Counted from the stretch's first letter, positions 46,071 to 57,002 are shown. The stretch is 64,000 nucleotides of DNA from Ramlibacter sp. Leaf400 (GCF_001424545.1 NZ_LMQL01000012.1:375185-439184), one strand, 5' to 3'. Program-made: numbers and translations. The notes: generated from the sequence alone by a model not told the origin.

Positions 46071-47375
46071 TCAGGACTTGTTGGCCTTCTGGAAGCGCTC
46101 CAACTGTTCGTTGCCGCGCTTGACCGCGTTGTCCAGCGCCTCCTTGGGCTGCTTGTTGCCCTGCCACACGCCTTCGAGTTCCTCGTCGATGATGGTGCGG
46201 ATCTGGACGAAGTTGCCCAGGCGCACGCCACGCGACTTGTCGGTGGTCTTGCGGATCATCTGGTTCACCGAGACGTCGTAGCCCGGGTTCTGCTTGTAGA
46301 AGCCGGCCTTCTCGGTCACGTCGAAGGACGCCTTGGTCACCGGCAGGTAGCCGGTGCGCTGGTGGCTCGCGGCCGCGACTTCAGGCTTGGACAGGTAGTT
46401 CAGGAACTGGGCGATGCCCTTGTACTCCTCCGGCTTCTTGCCGGCCATCACCCACAGGCTGCCGCCGCCGATCACGGTGTTCTGCGGGGCGCCCGGCACG
46501 TCCGGGTAGTAGGGCAGGGTGCCGATGCCGTAGCCGAACTTGCTGTTGCGCTTGACGCTGCCGGCCAGGGCCGAGGAGCCGGTGATCATGGCGCACTCGC
46601 CCGACACGAAGGTGGCGTCGGCCTTGTTCTCGCGGCCCTTGTAGACGAACAGGCCGCTCTTGGCCATGTTGGCCAGGTTCTCGACGTGGCGCACGTGCAG
46701 CGGGCTGTTGAAGGCCAGTCGCGTGTCCAGGCCGCCGAAGCCGTTGTTCTTGGTCGAGTACAGCACGTTGTGCCAGGCCGAGAAGCTCTCCAGCTGCGTC
46801 CAGCTGATCCAGCTGGTGGTGAAGGGGCACTTGTGGCCCGATGCCTTCAGCTTGGCGGCGGCCAGCGCCACCTCGGGCCAGGTCTTGGGCGGGCTCTCGG
46901 GGTCCAGGCCGGCGGCCTTGAACGCGTCCTTGTTGTAGTGGAAGACCGGCGTCGAGCTGTTGAACGGGTAGCTGAGCATCTGCCCGTTGGGCGCCGTGTA
47001 GTAGCCCGCGACGGCCGGCACGTAGATGCTGGGATCGAACTTCAGTCCGGCCTTGGTCATCACCTCGGCCACCGGGACGACGGCGCCCTTGGCGGACATC
47101 ATGGTGGCGGTGCCCACTTCGAACACCTGGATGAGGTGCGGCGCGTTGCCGGCGCGGTAGGCCGCGATGCCGGCGGTCATGGACTCGGCATAGCTGCCCT
47201 TGAAGGTCGGCGTGACCTTGTAGTCCTTCTGGCTGGCGTTGAATTCCTTGGCGAGGTCGTTGACCCATTCGCCCAGGGCGCCGCCCATCGAGTGCCACCA
47301 CTGGATTTCGGTCTGCGCCGACGCGGGCAGGGCGAAGGCGGCGGCGAGGGCCACCGCGGCGAACTTCAGATTCAT
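46071..47375 (-). CDS. ugpB: sn-glycerol-3-phosphate ABC importer binding protein UgpB
   Basis: A 434-residue periplasmic binding protein. The signal peptide (M-N-L-K-F-A-A-V-A-L-A-A-A-F-A-L-P-A-S-A) precedes TEIQWWHSMGGALGEWVNDL, the UgpB ligand-site signature. Further family segments are FEVGTATMMSAKGAVVPV and YPFNSSTPVFHYNKDAFKAA. It captures glycerol-3-phosphate or glycerophosphodiesters for UgpAEC. It is the first operon gene. Downstream hairpins may raise its expression over the permeases. CTGTCAC-like boxes (47416-47436) upstream could reflect phosphate control, but they are spaced 14 bp apart, not the usual 11. Confidence 0.95.
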   Translation of the reverse strand: MNLKFAAVALAAAFALPASAQTEIQWWHSMGGALGEWVNDLAKEFNASQKDYKVTPTFKGSYAESMTAGIAAYRAGNAPHLIQVFEVGTATMMSAKGAVVPVAEVMTKAGLKFDPSIYVPAVAGYYTAPNGQMLSYPFNSSTPVFHYNKDAFKAAGLDPESPPKTWPEVALAAAKLKASGHKCPFTTSWISWTQLESFSAWHNVLYSTKNNGFGGLDTRLAFNSPLHVRHVENLANMAKSGLFVYKGRENKADATFVSGECAMITGSSALAGSVKRNSKFGYGIGTLPYYPDVPGAPQNTVIGGGSLWVMAGKKPEEYKGIAQFLNYLSKPEVAAASHQRTGYLPVTKASFDVTEKAGFYKQNPGYDVSVNQMIRKTTDKSRGVRLGNFVQIRTIIDEELEGVWQGNKQPKEALDNAVKRGNEQLERFQKANKS

Positions 47376-47610
47376 GAAAACTCCTGGATGAGATCGGTCA
47401 CGAAAAGCGCGTGACTCTACAGTTCATTTGTGACAGGTCATTAAACAGAGCCGACCGCAGCGGTACAACGGGGTTTCCCATGAGGGCGCCTTCCCTTGCG
47501 GCCTTGCGGTCCGCGGGTCTTGTTGCACTGCGGTAACATCCCCTCTCAGCCGCCTCTCGCAATCGTTCGGCTGACATCCCGCCCCGCCTGCCTGGGGCAC
47601 AACCGCAACG

Positions 47611-50600
47611 ATGAACGCACCGACCAAGCTCGATCAGCTGCTGGCGTCAGCTTCCGACGAAGCGCCGCGACTTCGCGAGATCCCCTACAACTACACCTCG
47701 TTCTCCGACCGCGAGATCGTGATCCGCCTGCTCGGCCCGCGGGCCTGGGAAGTGCTGGCCCGCCTGCGCGCCGAGCGCCACACCGGCCGCTCCGCCCGCA
47801 TGCTGTACGAGGTGCTGGGCGACATCTGGGTGGTGCAGCGAAACCCGTACCTGCAGGACGACCTGCTGGACAACCCCAAGCGGCGACGCCTGCTGGTCGA
47901 GGCCCTGCACCACCGGCTGGCCGAGATCGAGAAGCGCCGCACGCCGGCCACCGACGGCGACCGCGACGTGCTCGTGGGCGAACTGCTGGTGGCCGCGCGC
48001 CAGGCGGTCCAGGCCTTCGACGCTTCCTTCCGCGAGACGGCAGACCTGCGCCGCCAGGCGCTCAAGGTGCTGCGCCGGCACACGGCCCGCGACAACATCA
48101 AGTTCGACGGCCTCTCGCGCGTCTCGCACGTCACGGACGCGACCGACTGGCGCGTGGAGTACCCCTTCGTCGTGCTCGCGCCCGACACCGAGGCCGAGAT
48201 GGCCGGCCTGGTCAAGGCCTGTATCGAGCTGGGCCTGACCATCATCCCGCGCGGCGGCGGCACCGGCTACACCGGCGGCGCGATCCCCCTGACCTGGAAG
48301 AGCGTGGTGATCAACACCGAGAAGCTCGAGGCCATGAGCGAGGTGGAGCGCGTCACGATCCCCGGCCATGACGAGCCGGTGGCCACCGTGTGGACCGAGG
48401 CCGGCGTGGTCACCCAGCGCGTGGCCGACGCCGCCGAGCGGGCCGGCTTCGTCTTCGCCGTCGACCCCACCTCGGCCGAGGCCTCCTGCATCGGCGGCAA
48501 CATCGCCATGAACGCGGGTGGCAAGAAGGCCGTGCTGTGGGGCACGGCGCTGGACAACCTGGTGTCCTGGCGCATGGTGACGCCGCAGGCCGAGTGGCTC
48601 GAGGTCACGCGCCTGGACCACAACCTCGGGAAGATCCACGACGCGCCGGTCGCCAGCTTCGAGCTGGTCTACTTCGCGGCCGACGGCCGCACCGAGCTGC
48701 GCCGCGAGACGCTGGCGGTCCCGGGCCAGACCTTCCGCAAGGAGGGCCTGGGCAAGGATGTCACCGACAAGTTCCTCTCGGGCCTGCCGGGCATCCAGAA
48801 GGAAGGCTGCGACGGCCTGATCACCAGCGCGCGCTGGGTGGTGCACCGCATGCCGGCGCACACCCGCACCGTCTGCCTGGAGTTCTTCGGCAACGCCCGG
48901 GACGCGGTGCCCAGCATCGTCGAGATCAAGGATTTCATGTTCGCCGAGAAGGACCGCTCCGGCGTCCTGCTGGCCGGCCTGGAGCACCTGGACGACCGCT
49001 ACCTGAAGGCGGTGGGCTACTCCACCAAGTCCAAGCGTGGCGGCCTGCCCAAGATGGTGCTGGTCGGTGACATCGTCGGCGACGAGCCCGATGCCGTGGC
49101 CCGCGCCACGTCCGAGGTGGTGCGCATCGCCAACTCGCGCAGCGGCGAAGGCTTCATCGCCATCAGCCCCGAGGCGCGCAAGAAGTTCTGGCTGGACCGC
49201 AAGCGCACCGCCGCCATCAGCAAGCACACCAACGCCTTCAAGATCAACGAGGACGTGGTCATCCCGCTGCCGCGGATGGCCGAATACACCGACGGCATCG
49301 AGCGCATCAACATCGAGCTGTCGCTGCGCAACAAGATCCGCCTGGCCGACGAGCTGGAAGCCTTCTTCCGCCGCGGCAACCTGCCCCTGGGCAAGCTGGA
49401 CGACGCCAGCGAGATCCCGTCGGCCGAACTGCTGGAAGACCGCGTGGCGCAGGCGCTGGCGCTGGTGGAGGACGTGCGGGCCCAGTGGCAGGACTGGCTG
49501 GTCCGGGTCGAGCCGCTGTTTGCGCAACTGCAGGACCACAGCCTGCGCGCCAGCTGGAAGACGCAGATCCGCGCCCCGCTGCAGCAGGTTTTCTCCGGCC
49601 AGCCGTTCCGGGCCATCCTGGAGGAGGTGGACGCGATCCACAAGCGCGTGCTCAAGGGCCGCGTGTGGGTGGCGCTGCACATGCACGCCGGCGACGGCAA
49701 CGTGCACACCAACATCCCGGTCAACAGCGACGACTACGAGATGCTGCAGGCCGCGCACGGCGCGGTGAAACGCATCATGGCGCTGGCCCGCTCGCTCAAC
49801 GGCGTGATCTCCGGCGAGCACGGCATCGGCATCACCAAGCTGGAGTTCCTGACCGACGAGGAGCTCGGGCCCTTCGCCGACTACAAGGCCCGGGTCGACC
49901 CGGAAGGCCGCTTCAACCAGGGCAAGCTGCTGCGGCCCTCGACCCAGCAGGGGCCGATGTCGGTGTATGCCGACCTGACCAACGCCTACACGCCCAGCTT
50001 CGGCCTGATGGGGCACGAGTCGCTGATCATGCAGCAGTCGGACATCGGCGCCATCGCCGATTCCATCAAGGACTGCCTGCGCTGCGGCAAGTGCAAGCCG
50101 GTGTGCGCCACCCACGTGCCGCGCGCCAACCTGCTGTACAGCCCGCGCAACAAGATCCTGGCCACCTCGCTGCTGATCGAGGCCTTCCTGTACGAGGAGC
50201 AGACCCGCCGCGGCGTGTCGATCAAGCACTGGGAGGAGTTCGAGGACGTGTCGGACCACTGCACGGTCTGCCACAAGTGCGTCACCCCCTGCCCGGTGAA
50301 GATCGACTTCGGCGACGTGTCGATGAACATGCGCAACCTGCTGCGCAAGATGGGGCAGAAGAGCTTCCGCCCGGCCAACGCCGCGGCGATGTTCATGCTC
50401 AACGCCACCAACCCCGACACCATCAAGCTGGCCCGCGCGGCCCTGGTGGACGTGGGCTTCAAGGCGCAGCGCCTGGGCAACGACCTGCTGCGCGGCCTGG
50501 CCCGCAAGCAGGTGACGCAGCCGCCCTCGACCCACGACCGCGCGCCGGTCAAGGAGCAGGTGGTCCACTTCATCAACAAGAAGCTGCCCGGCGGCCTGCC

Positions 50601-51486
50601 CAAGCGCACGGCGCGCGCGCTGCTGGACATCGAGGACAAGGACTACGTCCCGATCATCCGCGACCCCAAGGCGACCACCACCGACAGCGAGGCGGTCTTC
50701 TACTTCCCGGGCTGCGGGTCGGAGCGCCTGTTCTCGCAGGTGGGGCTGGCGACGCAGGCGATGCTGTGGCACGCCGGCGTGCAGACCGTGCTGCCGCCCG
50801 GCTACCTGTGCTGCGGCTACCCGCAGCGCGGCTCGGGCCAGTTCGACAAGGCCGAGAAGATGATCACCGACAACCGGGTGCTGTTCCACCGCGTGGCCAA
50901 CACGCTGAACTACCTGGACATCAAGACGGTGGTGGTCAGCTGCGGCACCTGCTACGACCAGCTGCAGGGCTACGAGTTCGACAAGATCTTCCCGGGCTGC
51001 CGGATCGTGGACATCCACGAGTACCTGCTGGAAAAGGGCATCACCCTGCCCGGCGGCGGCGCGTACCTGTACCACGACCCCTGCCACACGCCCATGAAGC
51101 TGCAGGAGCCGATGAAGACCGTCAAGGCGCTGGTCGGTGACAACGTGCTCAAGTCCGAACGCTGCTGCGGCGAGTCCGGCACCTTCGGCGTCAGCCGGCC
51201 CGACATCGCCACCCAGGTGCGCTTCCGCAAGGAGGAGCAGCTGCGCAAGGACGAGGCGACGCTGCGCGAGTCGGGCTCCGTGGGCACCAAGGACAACATC
51301 AAGATCCTCACCAGCTGCCCCAGCTGCCTGCAGGGCCTGAACCGCTACGGCCACGACCTGCAGAACGGCCTGCTGGAGGCCGACTACATCGTGGTGGAGA
51401 TGGCCGGCAAGATCCTGGGCGAGAACTGGATGGCCGAATACGTGCACGCCGCCAACGCCGGCGGCATCGAGCGCGTCCTGGTCTGA
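47611..51486 (+). CDS. Giant DUF3683-FAD-4Fe4S-CCG oxidoreductase (D-lactate / 2-hydroxyacid dehydrogenase-like)
   Basis: A 1,291-residue soluble protein. Residues about 15-115 are DUF3683 ([20 protein letters not shown]). A VAO/PCMH FAD domain starts near 165 ([20 protein letters not shown], near 212), and the FAD-oxidase C-terminal domain ends near 750 ([12 protein letters not shown]). Two [4Fe-4S] motifs lie near 823 and 884 ([22 protein letters not shown]). Two CCG domains complete the chain ([11 protein letters not shown], then [15 protein letters not shown]). It is equivalent to fusing GlcD/Dld with GlpC-like modules and should oxidise D-lactate or a similar 2-hydroxyacid. The substrate is inferred from family only. 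The gene stands alone, divergent from ugpB. Confidence 0.9.
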   Translation: MNAPTKLDQLLASASDEAPRLREIPYNYTSFSDREIVIRLLGPRAWEVLARLRAERHTGRSARMLYEVLGDIWVVQRNPYLQDDLLDNPKRRRLLVEALHHRLAEIEKRRTPATDGDRDVLVGELLVAARQAVQAFDASFRETADLRRQALKVLRRHTARDNIKFDGLSRVSHVTDATDWRVEYPFVVLAPDTEAEMAGLVKACIELGLTIIPRGGGTGYTGGAIPLTWKSVVINTEKLEAMSEVERVTIPGHDEPVATVWTEAGVVTQRVADAAERAGFVFAVDPTSAEASCIGGNIAMNAGGKKAVLWGTALDNLVSWRMVTPQAEWLEVTRLDHNLGKIHDAPVASFELVYFAADGRTELRRETLAVPGQTFRKEGLGKDVTDKFLSGLPGIQKEGCDGLITSARWVVHRMPAHTRTVCLEFFGNARDAVPSIVEIKDFMFAEKDRSGVLLAGLEHLDDRYLKAVGYSTKSKRGGLPKMVLVGDIVGDEPDAVARATSEVVRIANSRSGEGFIAISPEARKKFWLDRKRTAAISKHTNAFKINEDVVIPLPRMAEYTDGIERINIELSLRNKIRLADELEAFFRRGNLPLGKLDDASEIPSAELLEDRVAQALALVEDVRAQWQDWLVRVEPLFAQLQDHSLRASWKTQIRAPLQQVFSGQPFRAILEEVDAIHKRVLKGRVWVALHMHAGDGNVHTNIPVNSDDYEMLQAAHGAVKRIMALARSLNGVISGEHGIGITKLEFLTDEELGPFADYKARVDPEGRFNQGKLLRPSTQQGPMSVYADLTNAYTPSFGLMGHESLIMQQSDIGAIADSIKDCLRCGKCKPVCATHVPRANLLYSPRNKILATSLLIEAFLYEEQTRRGVSIKHWEEFEDVSDHCTVCHKCVTPCPVKIDFGDVSMNMRNLLRKMGQKSFRPANAAAMFMLNATNPDTIKLARAALVDVGFKAQRLGNDLLRGLARKQVTQPPSTHDRAPVKEQVVHFINKKLPGGLPKRTARALLDIEDKDYVPIIRDPKATTTDSEAVFYFPGCGSERLFSQVGLATQAMLWHAGVQTVLPPGYLCCGYPQRGSGQFDKAEKMITDNRVLFHRVANTLNYLDIKTVVVSCGTCYDQLQGYEFDKIFPGCRIVDIHEYLLEKGITLPGGGAYLYHDPCHTPMKLQEPMKTVKALVGDNVLKSERCCGESGTFGVSRPDIATQVRFRKEEQLRKDEATLRESGSVGTKDNIKILTSCPSCLQGLNRYGHDLQNGLLEADYIVVEMAGKILGENWMAEYVHAANAGGIERVLV

Positions 51487-51546
51487 GCCCGCCTCGGCGG
51501 CCCCATCGCGCCGCCACCGCGGCGTGAATTCCGCACGCTCATCTGA

Positions 51547-51573
51547 CCTGCGGCCTTTCCGGCTGCGGGTTTT
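51547..51573 (+). terminator. Intrinsic terminator after the DUF3683 oxidoreductase
   Basis: A 9-bp stem CCTGCGGCC/GGCTGCGGG with two G-U wobbles, a TTTCC loop and four T residues, 60 bp after the stop. Confidence 0.6.
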
Positions 51574-51588
51574 CAGCCCAACAGCGTG

Positions 51589-51594
51589 TATAAC
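51589..51594 (+). promoter_or_regulatory. Candidate -10 box for the FecR-domain gene
   Basis: TATAAC lies about 45 bp upstream of the ATG at 51639. No strong -35 is visible at 17 bp. It follows the preceding terminator, as expected for a new transcription unit. Confidence 0.3.
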
Positions 51595-51638
51595 CTCTGG
51601 TTACATTTGACGGGGACCGGGTTCCCGGAGGTTTCTCG

Positions 51639-52997
51639 ATGCTGGGGCAGAAGATCGATCGCAGGTGGGCCGGCCTGGCCGTGGGCCTGCTGCTGGCGCT
51701 GGGCGGCACGAAGGTGCTGGCGCAGGCGGCCGGGGAGGTGGAGTTCGCACGCGGCGTGGGCTTCGCCCAGTCGCCGGGCGAGGCGCCGCGCACGCTCGGC
51801 AAGGGGCTGCCGCTGCGCGAAGGCGACCGGCTGACCACGGCCGACGGCGCGTCGGCCATCGTCAAGCTGCAGGACGGCACCCGCATGACCGTGCGGCCCA
51901 ACTCCGAGATCGTGATCTCGCAGTACCGGTTCCGCGAGGACGCGCCCGACAACAACATGCTGCTGCAGATGGTGCGCGGCGGCTTTCGCGCCGTCACCGG
52001 GCTGATCTCCAAGGGCTCGCCCCACGCGGCCAAGGTGCAGACCAGCACCGCCACCATCGGCATCCGCGGCACCGACTTCGACGCCCGCCTGTGCACCCGC
52101 GACTGCGGCGCCGAGTCGGCCCGCGTGTCCGAGTCGGCGCGGCCCAACGCGGTGCTGGCCAGCGCCAAGGTGGTCCAGTCGCAGGGCGAGGTGTTCGCGG
52201 TCGATGCGAGCAGCCAGCGCCGGCGCCTGGTCGACGGCGGCAGCCTCTACCCGGGCGACGTGATCGAGACCGCGCCCGGCGCCCGCGCCGTGGTGGCTTT
52301 CCGCGACGAGAGCCGCGTGACGCTGGGAGCGGCCACGCGCTTTCGCATCGACAACTTCGTCTACGACGAGCAGAACGCCGGCGAGGGCCGCTTCCTGGCC
52401 TCGCTGCTGCGCGGTTCCGTGCGCGCCCTGACCGGGCTGATCGCCAAGGCCAACAACCGCAACGTCGGCTTCTCCACGGCGACCGCCACCATCGGCATCC
52501 GCGGCACCGGCTTCGATGCGTCCTGCCCGGGCGATTGCGCCGACGGCAACCTGACCCTGTTCACCTGGCTGGGCTCGATCGCGGTCACGCCGCAGGGCCA
52601 GACGGCGCTGCAGGTGCTGCAGGCCGGCCAGGGCCTGTTCATCTCGCCCACCGGCGCCATCCAGCCGGTGACTGCGCCGCCCGCGATGGACGGCCCGCGC
52701 CCCGACTCGGTGAACGTGCCGCCCAAGCTGTTCGCCAGGGAGAACGTGTCCGACGCGCAGGAGGGCCTGTTCGTCTTCGTGCGCGACGGCCACATCGAGG
52801 TGGCCACCGCCGGCGAGGTGCTGCACCTGGGCAAGGGCGAGGCCGGCTTCGCGGGCCAGGAGGGCGGCACCGCCCGGCCCCTGAACATCCCGAAGTTCAT
52901 CGACTTCGACACCGTGCCTCTGCCCACCAGCCGCAACCCGCTGCTGCAGAGCGTGCTCCAGGACAACAACATCAAGGCCAGGAACACCTGCACCTGA
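51639..52997 (+). CDS. Secreted protein with duplicated FecR domains
   Basis: A 452-residue protein with a signal peptide (GLAVGLLLALGGTKVLAQA). Two FecR-type domains are visible: one at about 50-145 (LREGDRLTTADGASAIVKLQ, VQTSTATIGIRGTDF) and a repeat at about 205-300 (LYPGDVIETAPGARAVVAF, FSTATATIGIRGTGF). Each is followed by a Cys-containing loop (CTRDCG, CPGDC). The domains bind peptidoglycan or act in signalling. Here there is no anti-sigma helix, so it is not a classical FecR regulator. The next gene, 67 bp away, is a TpsB transporter, suggesting a surface-protein secretion role. Confidence 0.8.
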   Translation: MLGQKIDRRWAGLAVGLLLALGGTKVLAQAAGEVEFARGVGFAQSPGEAPRTLGKGLPLREGDRLTTADGASAIVKLQDGTRMTVRPNSEIVISQYRFREDAPDNNMLLQMVRGGFRAVTGLISKGSPHAAKVQTSTATIGIRGTDFDARLCTRDCGAESARVSESARPNAVLASAKVVQSQGEVFAVDASSQRRRLVDGGSLYPGDVIETAPGARAVVAFRDESRVTLGAATRFRIDNFVYDEQNAGEGRFLASLLRGSVRALTGLIAKANNRNVGFSTATATIGIRGTGFDASCPGDCADGNLTLFTWLGSIAVTPQGQTALQVLQAGQGLFISPTGAIQPVTAPPAMDGPRPDSVNVPPKLFARENVSDAQEGLFVFVRDGHIEVATAGEVLHLGKGEAGFAGQEGGTARPLNIPKFIDFDTVPLPTSRNPLLQSVLQDNNIKARNTCT

Positions 52998-53064
52998 GCG
53001 GGCCGCAAGGCCGGCTCGGGGGCGGGGACAATCCACGGCACAACAGCTAGAGGGGCGAGAGGAT

Positions 53065-54702
53065 ATGAACAAGGGCAATCGCGCGCCCGCCGTCGGGCGG
53101 TGCGCTGCCGCCGCGGGCCTGGTGGCCGCGGCACTGGCCGCATCGGGCCCGGCGGCCGCCCAGGCGCAGCCGCCCGCCGCGCCGGCCCCGCTGGCGCCGG
53201 CCCCGGAGCCGGTGTTCAACCTCCGCGGCTTCCAGGTCACCGGCGACAACCCGCTGGACGCGGCCGAGACCGCCCGCGTGCTGGCGCCCTTCATCCGCCC
53301 CGACGCCACCCTGTCCAGCCTGCAGAAGGCCACCGCGGCCCTGGAGACGGCGCTGCGCGAGAAGGGCTACGGCCTGCACCGCGTCGCGCTGCCGCCGCAG
53401 GAAGTGGGCAGCACCGTGCGGCTGGAGGTCGTGCGCTTCACCGTCAGCAAGGTGGCGATCGACGGCGCGAAGATCTACGGCGAGGGCAACGTCCGCCGCA
53501 CCGTGCCCGAGCTGCGGGAAGGACAGACGCCCAACTTCAAGCGCCTGGCGGTGCAGACCGCCATCGCCAACGAAAACCCGAACAAGCAGGTCCAGGTCGG
53601 CCTGCGCGAGGCCGACGAGCCGGACCGCATCGACGCCACCATCACGGTGAAGGAAAGCCGGCCCTGGAGCTTCGCGGCCAACGCCTCCAACACCGGGTCG
53701 GAGTCCACCGGGCGCGATCGCTTCACGGTCGCCGGCAGCCACAGCAACCTGTTCGACCTGGACCACCAGTTCACCGGGGCCTACACCACCTCGATCGAGC
53801 GCATGTCCGACGTGCGCCAGCTCGGCCTGGCGTACAAGGTGCCGCTGTACGCGATGGGCGGCGTGGTGGGCGCCAGCTACACCCGCTCCGACGTGGTCGG
53901 CAGCTTCGGCGCCTTCACCAGCACCGGCGCGGGCCACACCGCCGGACTGACCTACACGCACTACCTCGCGCCCCAGGGCGGCCGCCGCAGCTACCTGAGC
54001 CTGGGCCTGGAGGACAAGGTCTTCAACGCCACCCGCATCAACGACATCGTGGTGCCCGGCGCGCTGGACCGCCGCAGCCGCCCGGTGGTGGTGGGCTACA
54101 CCGCGCGCACCGAGACCAACACCGCGGCCTGGGGCTACGACATCGGGCTGGCCTTCAACACCGGCAGCGGGCGCGCCAACGACCTGGCGTCCTACCAAAG
54201 CGAGGACCCGCGCGTGGCCACCACGCGCTGGAAGGCGCTGCGTGGCAGCTTCAACTGGGGCGCGCCGTTCGCGCAGGGCTGGCTGGTGTCGGCCCGGGCG
54301 CAGTACCAGTACAGCCCCGACGTGCTGATCTCCGGCGAGCAGTTCGGCCTGGGCGGCTACGGTTCGGTGCGCGGCACCCGCATCGAGCGGCCGCTGTCGG
54401 CCGACAAGGGCGCGGCCGGCACGCTGGAGCTGTCCACGCCGGAGCTGGTGCCGGGCCTGCGCCTGTTCGGCTTCGCCGACGCCGGCCAGCTCTGGAACAA
54501 CGATCCCAATGGCCTGAACAAGCCCTCGCGCGACCACCTGGCCAGCCTGGGCGCCGGCCTGCGGTACAGCCAGGGCGTGGTCGCCGCATCGATCGAATAT
54601 GGCCGCCTGGTCACCGGCAGCCGGGTGCCGGCCGCGCTGAGCTCGGTGTCGCCCCAGCGTGGCGACGACCGGCTCTACGTGAACCTCGGCCTGCGTTTCT
54701 GA
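53065..54702 (+). CDS. TpsB/ShlB-FhaC-family two-partner secretion outer-membrane transporter
   Basis: A 545-residue protein. A signal peptide ([16 protein letters not shown]) is followed by two POTRA domains, around 50-125 ([20 protein letters not shown]) and about 128-190 ([20 protein letters not shown]). A 16-stranded barrel makes up the rest and ends in Phe. The conserved L-G-G-Y-G-S-V-R-G lid motif ([17 protein letters not shown]) occurs near 430. TpsB pores export one large TpsA protein with a haemagglutination-activity N-terminus. No TpsA gene lies in this window. The barrel is followed by DUF971 and ubiE, so the cargo must be encoded elsewhere or be a non-standard partner. Confidence 0.88.
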   Translation: MNKGNRAPAVGRCAAAAGLVAAALAASGPAAAQAQPPAAPAPLAPAPEPVFNLRGFQVTGDNPLDAAETARVLAPFIRPDATLSSLQKATAALETALREKGYGLHRVALPPQEVGSTVRLEVVRFTVSKVAIDGAKIYGEGNVRRTVPELREGQTPNFKRLAVQTAIANENPNKQVQVGLREADEPDRIDATITVKESRPWSFAANASNTGSESTGRDRFTVAGSHSNLFDLDHQFTGAYTTSIERMSDVRQLGLAYKVPLYAMGGVVGASYTRSDVVGSFGAFTSTGAGHTAGLTYTHYLAPQGGRRSYLSLGLEDKVFNATRINDIVVPGALDRRSRPVVVGYTARTETNTAAWGYDIGLAFNTGSGRANDLASYQSEDPRVATTRWKALRGSFNWGAPFAQGWLVSARAQYQYSPDVLISGEQFGLGGYGSVRGTRIERPLSADKGAAGTLELSTPELVPGLRLFGFADAGQLWNNDPNGLNKPSRDHLASLGAGLRYSQGVVAASIEYGRLVTGSRVPAALSSVSPQRGDDRLYVNLGLRF

Positions 54703-54713
54703 CTCACACCGCC

Positions 54714-55136
54714 ATGGCCGCAACCCAACCCTCCGGCGCCACGCCGCAATCCCTCACCCTCCATGGACGCTCGCGCGTGCTGGAGATCGGTTTCTCCGAC
54801 GGCCAGCTGTTCCGCATCCCCTTCGAGCTGATGCGCGTCTATTCGCCTTCGGCCGAGGTCCAGGGCCACGGTCCCGGCCAGGAGGTGCTGCAGACCGGCA
54901 AGCGCGAGGTGGACATCGTCTCGCTCGACCCGGTGGGCAACTACGCCGTGCAGCCGCGCTTCTCGGATGGCCACGACAGCGGCATCTTCTCCTGGGACTA
55001 CCTGTACTTCCTGGGCTCGCAGCAGGGCCAGCTGTGGGCCGACTACGAGCGCCGCCTGTCCGAGGCCGGCGTGGACCGCGACGCGCCCATGGCGGCCGCG
55101 GGCGGCCACGTGCACGGCCACGGTTGCAAACACTGA
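54714..55136 (+). CDS. DUF971 (GBBH-like N-terminal domain) protein
   Basis: A 140-residue protein. Residues about 12-110 match the DUF971/GBBH_N fold ([20 protein letters not shown], then [21 protein letters not shown]). The domain has a zinc-binding relative in eukaryotic gamma-butyrobetaine hydroxylases. The C-terminus ends in a His-rich tail ([11 protein letters not shown]) that could bind metal. In proteobacteria this gene often precedes ubiE, as here, with a 53-bp gap. The function in bacteria is unresolved. Confidence 0.88.
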   Translation: MAATQPSGATPQSLTLHGRSRVLEIGFSDGQLFRIPFELMRVYSPSAEVQGHGPGQEVLQTGKREVDIVSLDPVGNYAVQPRFSDGHDSGIFSWDYLYFLGSQQGQLWADYERRLSEAGVDRDAPMAAAGGHVHGHGCKH

Positions 55137-55189
55137 CACACGGCCCGGGGATGGGCCCCGCCGCCGAGGATTGCCCCTACCATCGAGGC

Positions 55190-55921
55190 ATGAGCAGCAC
55201 CCACTTCGGCTACCAGACCGTCGACGAGCGCGAGAAGGCCCGCCGGGTGCGCGGCGTGTTCGATTCGGTGGCCCCGCGCTACGACCTGATGAACGACCTG
55301 ATGTCGTTCGGGCTGCACCGCGCATGGAAGGCCTACACCGTCATGGTGGCCAACGTGCGGCCGGGCCAGCAGGTGCTGGACATCGCCGGCGGCACCGGCG
55401 ACCTGGCGCGTGCGTTCGCGCGCAAGGTGGGGCCCACCGGCGGCGTGGTCCACACCGACATCAACGAGGCCATGCTGCGCAACGGCCGCGACCGGCTGCT
55501 GGACGAAGGCGTGGTCCTGCCCACCCTGGTGTGCGATGCCGAAAAGCTGCCGTTCGATGGCGGCCGCTTCGACCTGGTGAGCGTCGCCTTCGGCCTGCGC
55601 AACATGACGCACAAGGACGCCGCGCTGGCGGAGATGCATCGCGTGCTCAAGCCGGGCGGCAAGCTGCTGGTGCTGGAGTTCTCGCGCGTGGCGCAGCCGC
55701 TGACGCGCGCGTACGACTGGTACTCGTTCAAGGTGCTGCCGCGCCTGGGCCAGGCGGTGGCGGGCGACGGCTCCAGCTATCGCTACCTGGCCGAGTCGAT
55801 CCGCATGCACCCCGGCCAGGAAGAGCTCAAGACCCTCATGAAGAAAGCCGGTTTCGGGCATGTGGACTATCACAATCTGACGGGTGGCGTCGTCGCGCTG
55901 CATGTTGGAATCAAGTGCTGA
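55190..55921 (+). CDS. ubiE: Demethylmenaquinone / 2-methoxy-6-polyprenyl-1,4-benzoquinol methyltransferase UbiE
   Basis: A 243-residue class I SAM methyltransferase. The UbiE signatures are [20 protein letters not shown] with [11 protein letters not shown] near the N-terminus, the SAM loop [16 protein letters not shown], and [20 protein letters not shown] with LVLEFSRV. It adds the C-methyl group in ubiquinone synthesis. The start M-S-S-T-H-F-G-Y-Q was set at the family N-terminus, and longer frames add low-complexity residues. Nearby ubiJ and ubiB make this a ubiquinone cluster. Confidence 0.96.
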   Translation: MSSTHFGYQTVDEREKARRVRGVFDSVAPRYDLMNDLMSFGLHRAWKAYTVMVANVRPGQQVLDIAGGTGDLARAFARKVGPTGGVVHTDINEAMLRNGRDRLLDEGVVLPTLVCDAEKLPFDGGRFDLVSVAFGLRNMTHKDAALAEMHRVLKPGGKLLVLEFSRVAQPLTRAYDWYSFKVLPRLGQAVAGDGSSYRYLAESIRMHPGQEELKTLMKKAGFGHVDYHNLTGGVVALHVGIKC

Positions 55922-55964
55922 CGCCCCCATATGAGGCCAACGACCTGATCAGGAAGGACAGATC

Positions 55965-56978
55965 ATGAAGCTGTGGACCGCACTCCTTGCCGGCATGCTG
56001 GTACTGGCCAGCGTCCCCGACGCCGACGCCGCGCGTCGCCTGGGTGGCGGCGGCTCCATCGGCCGCCAGTCGGGCAACGTCACGCAACGCGACGCCGCGC
56101 GCCCCGCGCAGCAGCCGCCTGCCAACAACACGGCCACCCAGCAGCAGCCCGGCCAGCAGCCGGCGCAGGCCGCGCAGGCCCGCCCGGGCACGCCCGCGGC
56201 GGCACCGGCGGCCGCGCCTTCGCGCTGGGGCGGCATGCTGGGCGGCCTGGCCGCCGGCCTGGGCCTGGCCTGGCTGGCCCATACGCTGGGCTTCGGCGCC
56301 GAACTCGCCCAGTTCATGCTGTTCGCGCTGATCGCGCTCGCCGTCATGGTCGTCATCGGCCTGGTGATGCGCAGCCGCCGCGGCTCGCTGGCCTCGGGCC
56401 GTCCCATGGCGTACCAGGGCGCTTCGGCCGCCGACCTGGCCACCGCGCCGCGCCAGTACAGCCCGGACAAGGTGGGCAACGACGCCTCGGCACGCCCCTG
56501 GGAGCGCGGCGGCATGGCCTTCGATTCCGCGAAGCAGGCGGGGGGCGGCGTGCAGATCGGCTCGGCCTTGGCGGGTTCGCAGAACTGGGGCATCCCCCCC
56601 GGCTTCGACGTGCACAACTTCGTCGAGGCCGCCAAGCGCAACTTCCAGACCCTGCAGGACGCCTGGGACCGCTCGGACATCGCCACGCTGCGGTCGATGA
56701 TGACCGACGAGATGCTGTCGGAGATCCGCACCCAGCTGGCCGAGCGCGAGAAGGCGCTGAACGGCCAGCCCAACAGGACCGACGTGGTGATGCTGGAAGC
56801 CCAGCTGCTGGGCATCGAGGACCTGGGCGACGCCTACATGGCCAGCGTGGAGTTCTCCGGGATGATCCGCGAGGAGCCGTCCGCCGGCCCCAGCCCCTTC
56901 CGCGAGGTCTGGAACATGACCAAGCCCAAGAGCGGCGACAGCGGCTGGCTGGTGGCGGGCGTGCAGGCGCTGCAGTGA
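55965..56978 (+). CDS. Tim44-like domain membrane protein
   Basis: A 337-residue protein. A signal peptide (M-K-L-W-T-A-L-L-A-G-M-L-V-L-A-S-V-P) precedes a Gln/Pro/Ala-rich stretch (about 35-85). Two membrane-length segments follow (LGGLAAGLGLAWLAHTLGFG, FMLFALIALAVMVVIGLVM). The C-terminal Tim44 domain from about 205 contains FDVHNFVEAAKRNFQTLQDA and LLGIEDLGDAYMASVEFS. Tim44-like domains are membrane-associated. The mitochondrial relative works in protein import, but the bacterial role is unknown. The ATG follows AGGAAGGA. It sits between ubiE and ubiJ and ends with a strong terminator. Confidence 0.88.
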   Translation: MKLWTALLAGMLVLASVPDADAARRLGGGGSIGRQSGNVTQRDAARPAQQPPANNTATQQQPGQQPAQAAQARPGTPAAAPAAAPSRWGGMLGGLAAGLGLAWLAHTLGFGAELAQFMLFALIALAVMVVIGLVMRSRRGSLASGRPMAYQGASAADLATAPRQYSPDKVGNDASARPWERGGMAFDSAKQAGGGVQIGSALAGSQNWGIPPGFDVHNFVEAAKRNFQTLQDAWDRSDIATLRSMMTDEMLSEIRTQLAEREKALNGQPNRTDVVMLEAQLLGIEDLGDAYMASVEFSGMIREEPSAGPSPFREVWNMTKPKSGDSGWLVAGVQALQ

Positions 56979-57002
56979 CACCGGCAGAGGCCGGATGACC
57001 AG

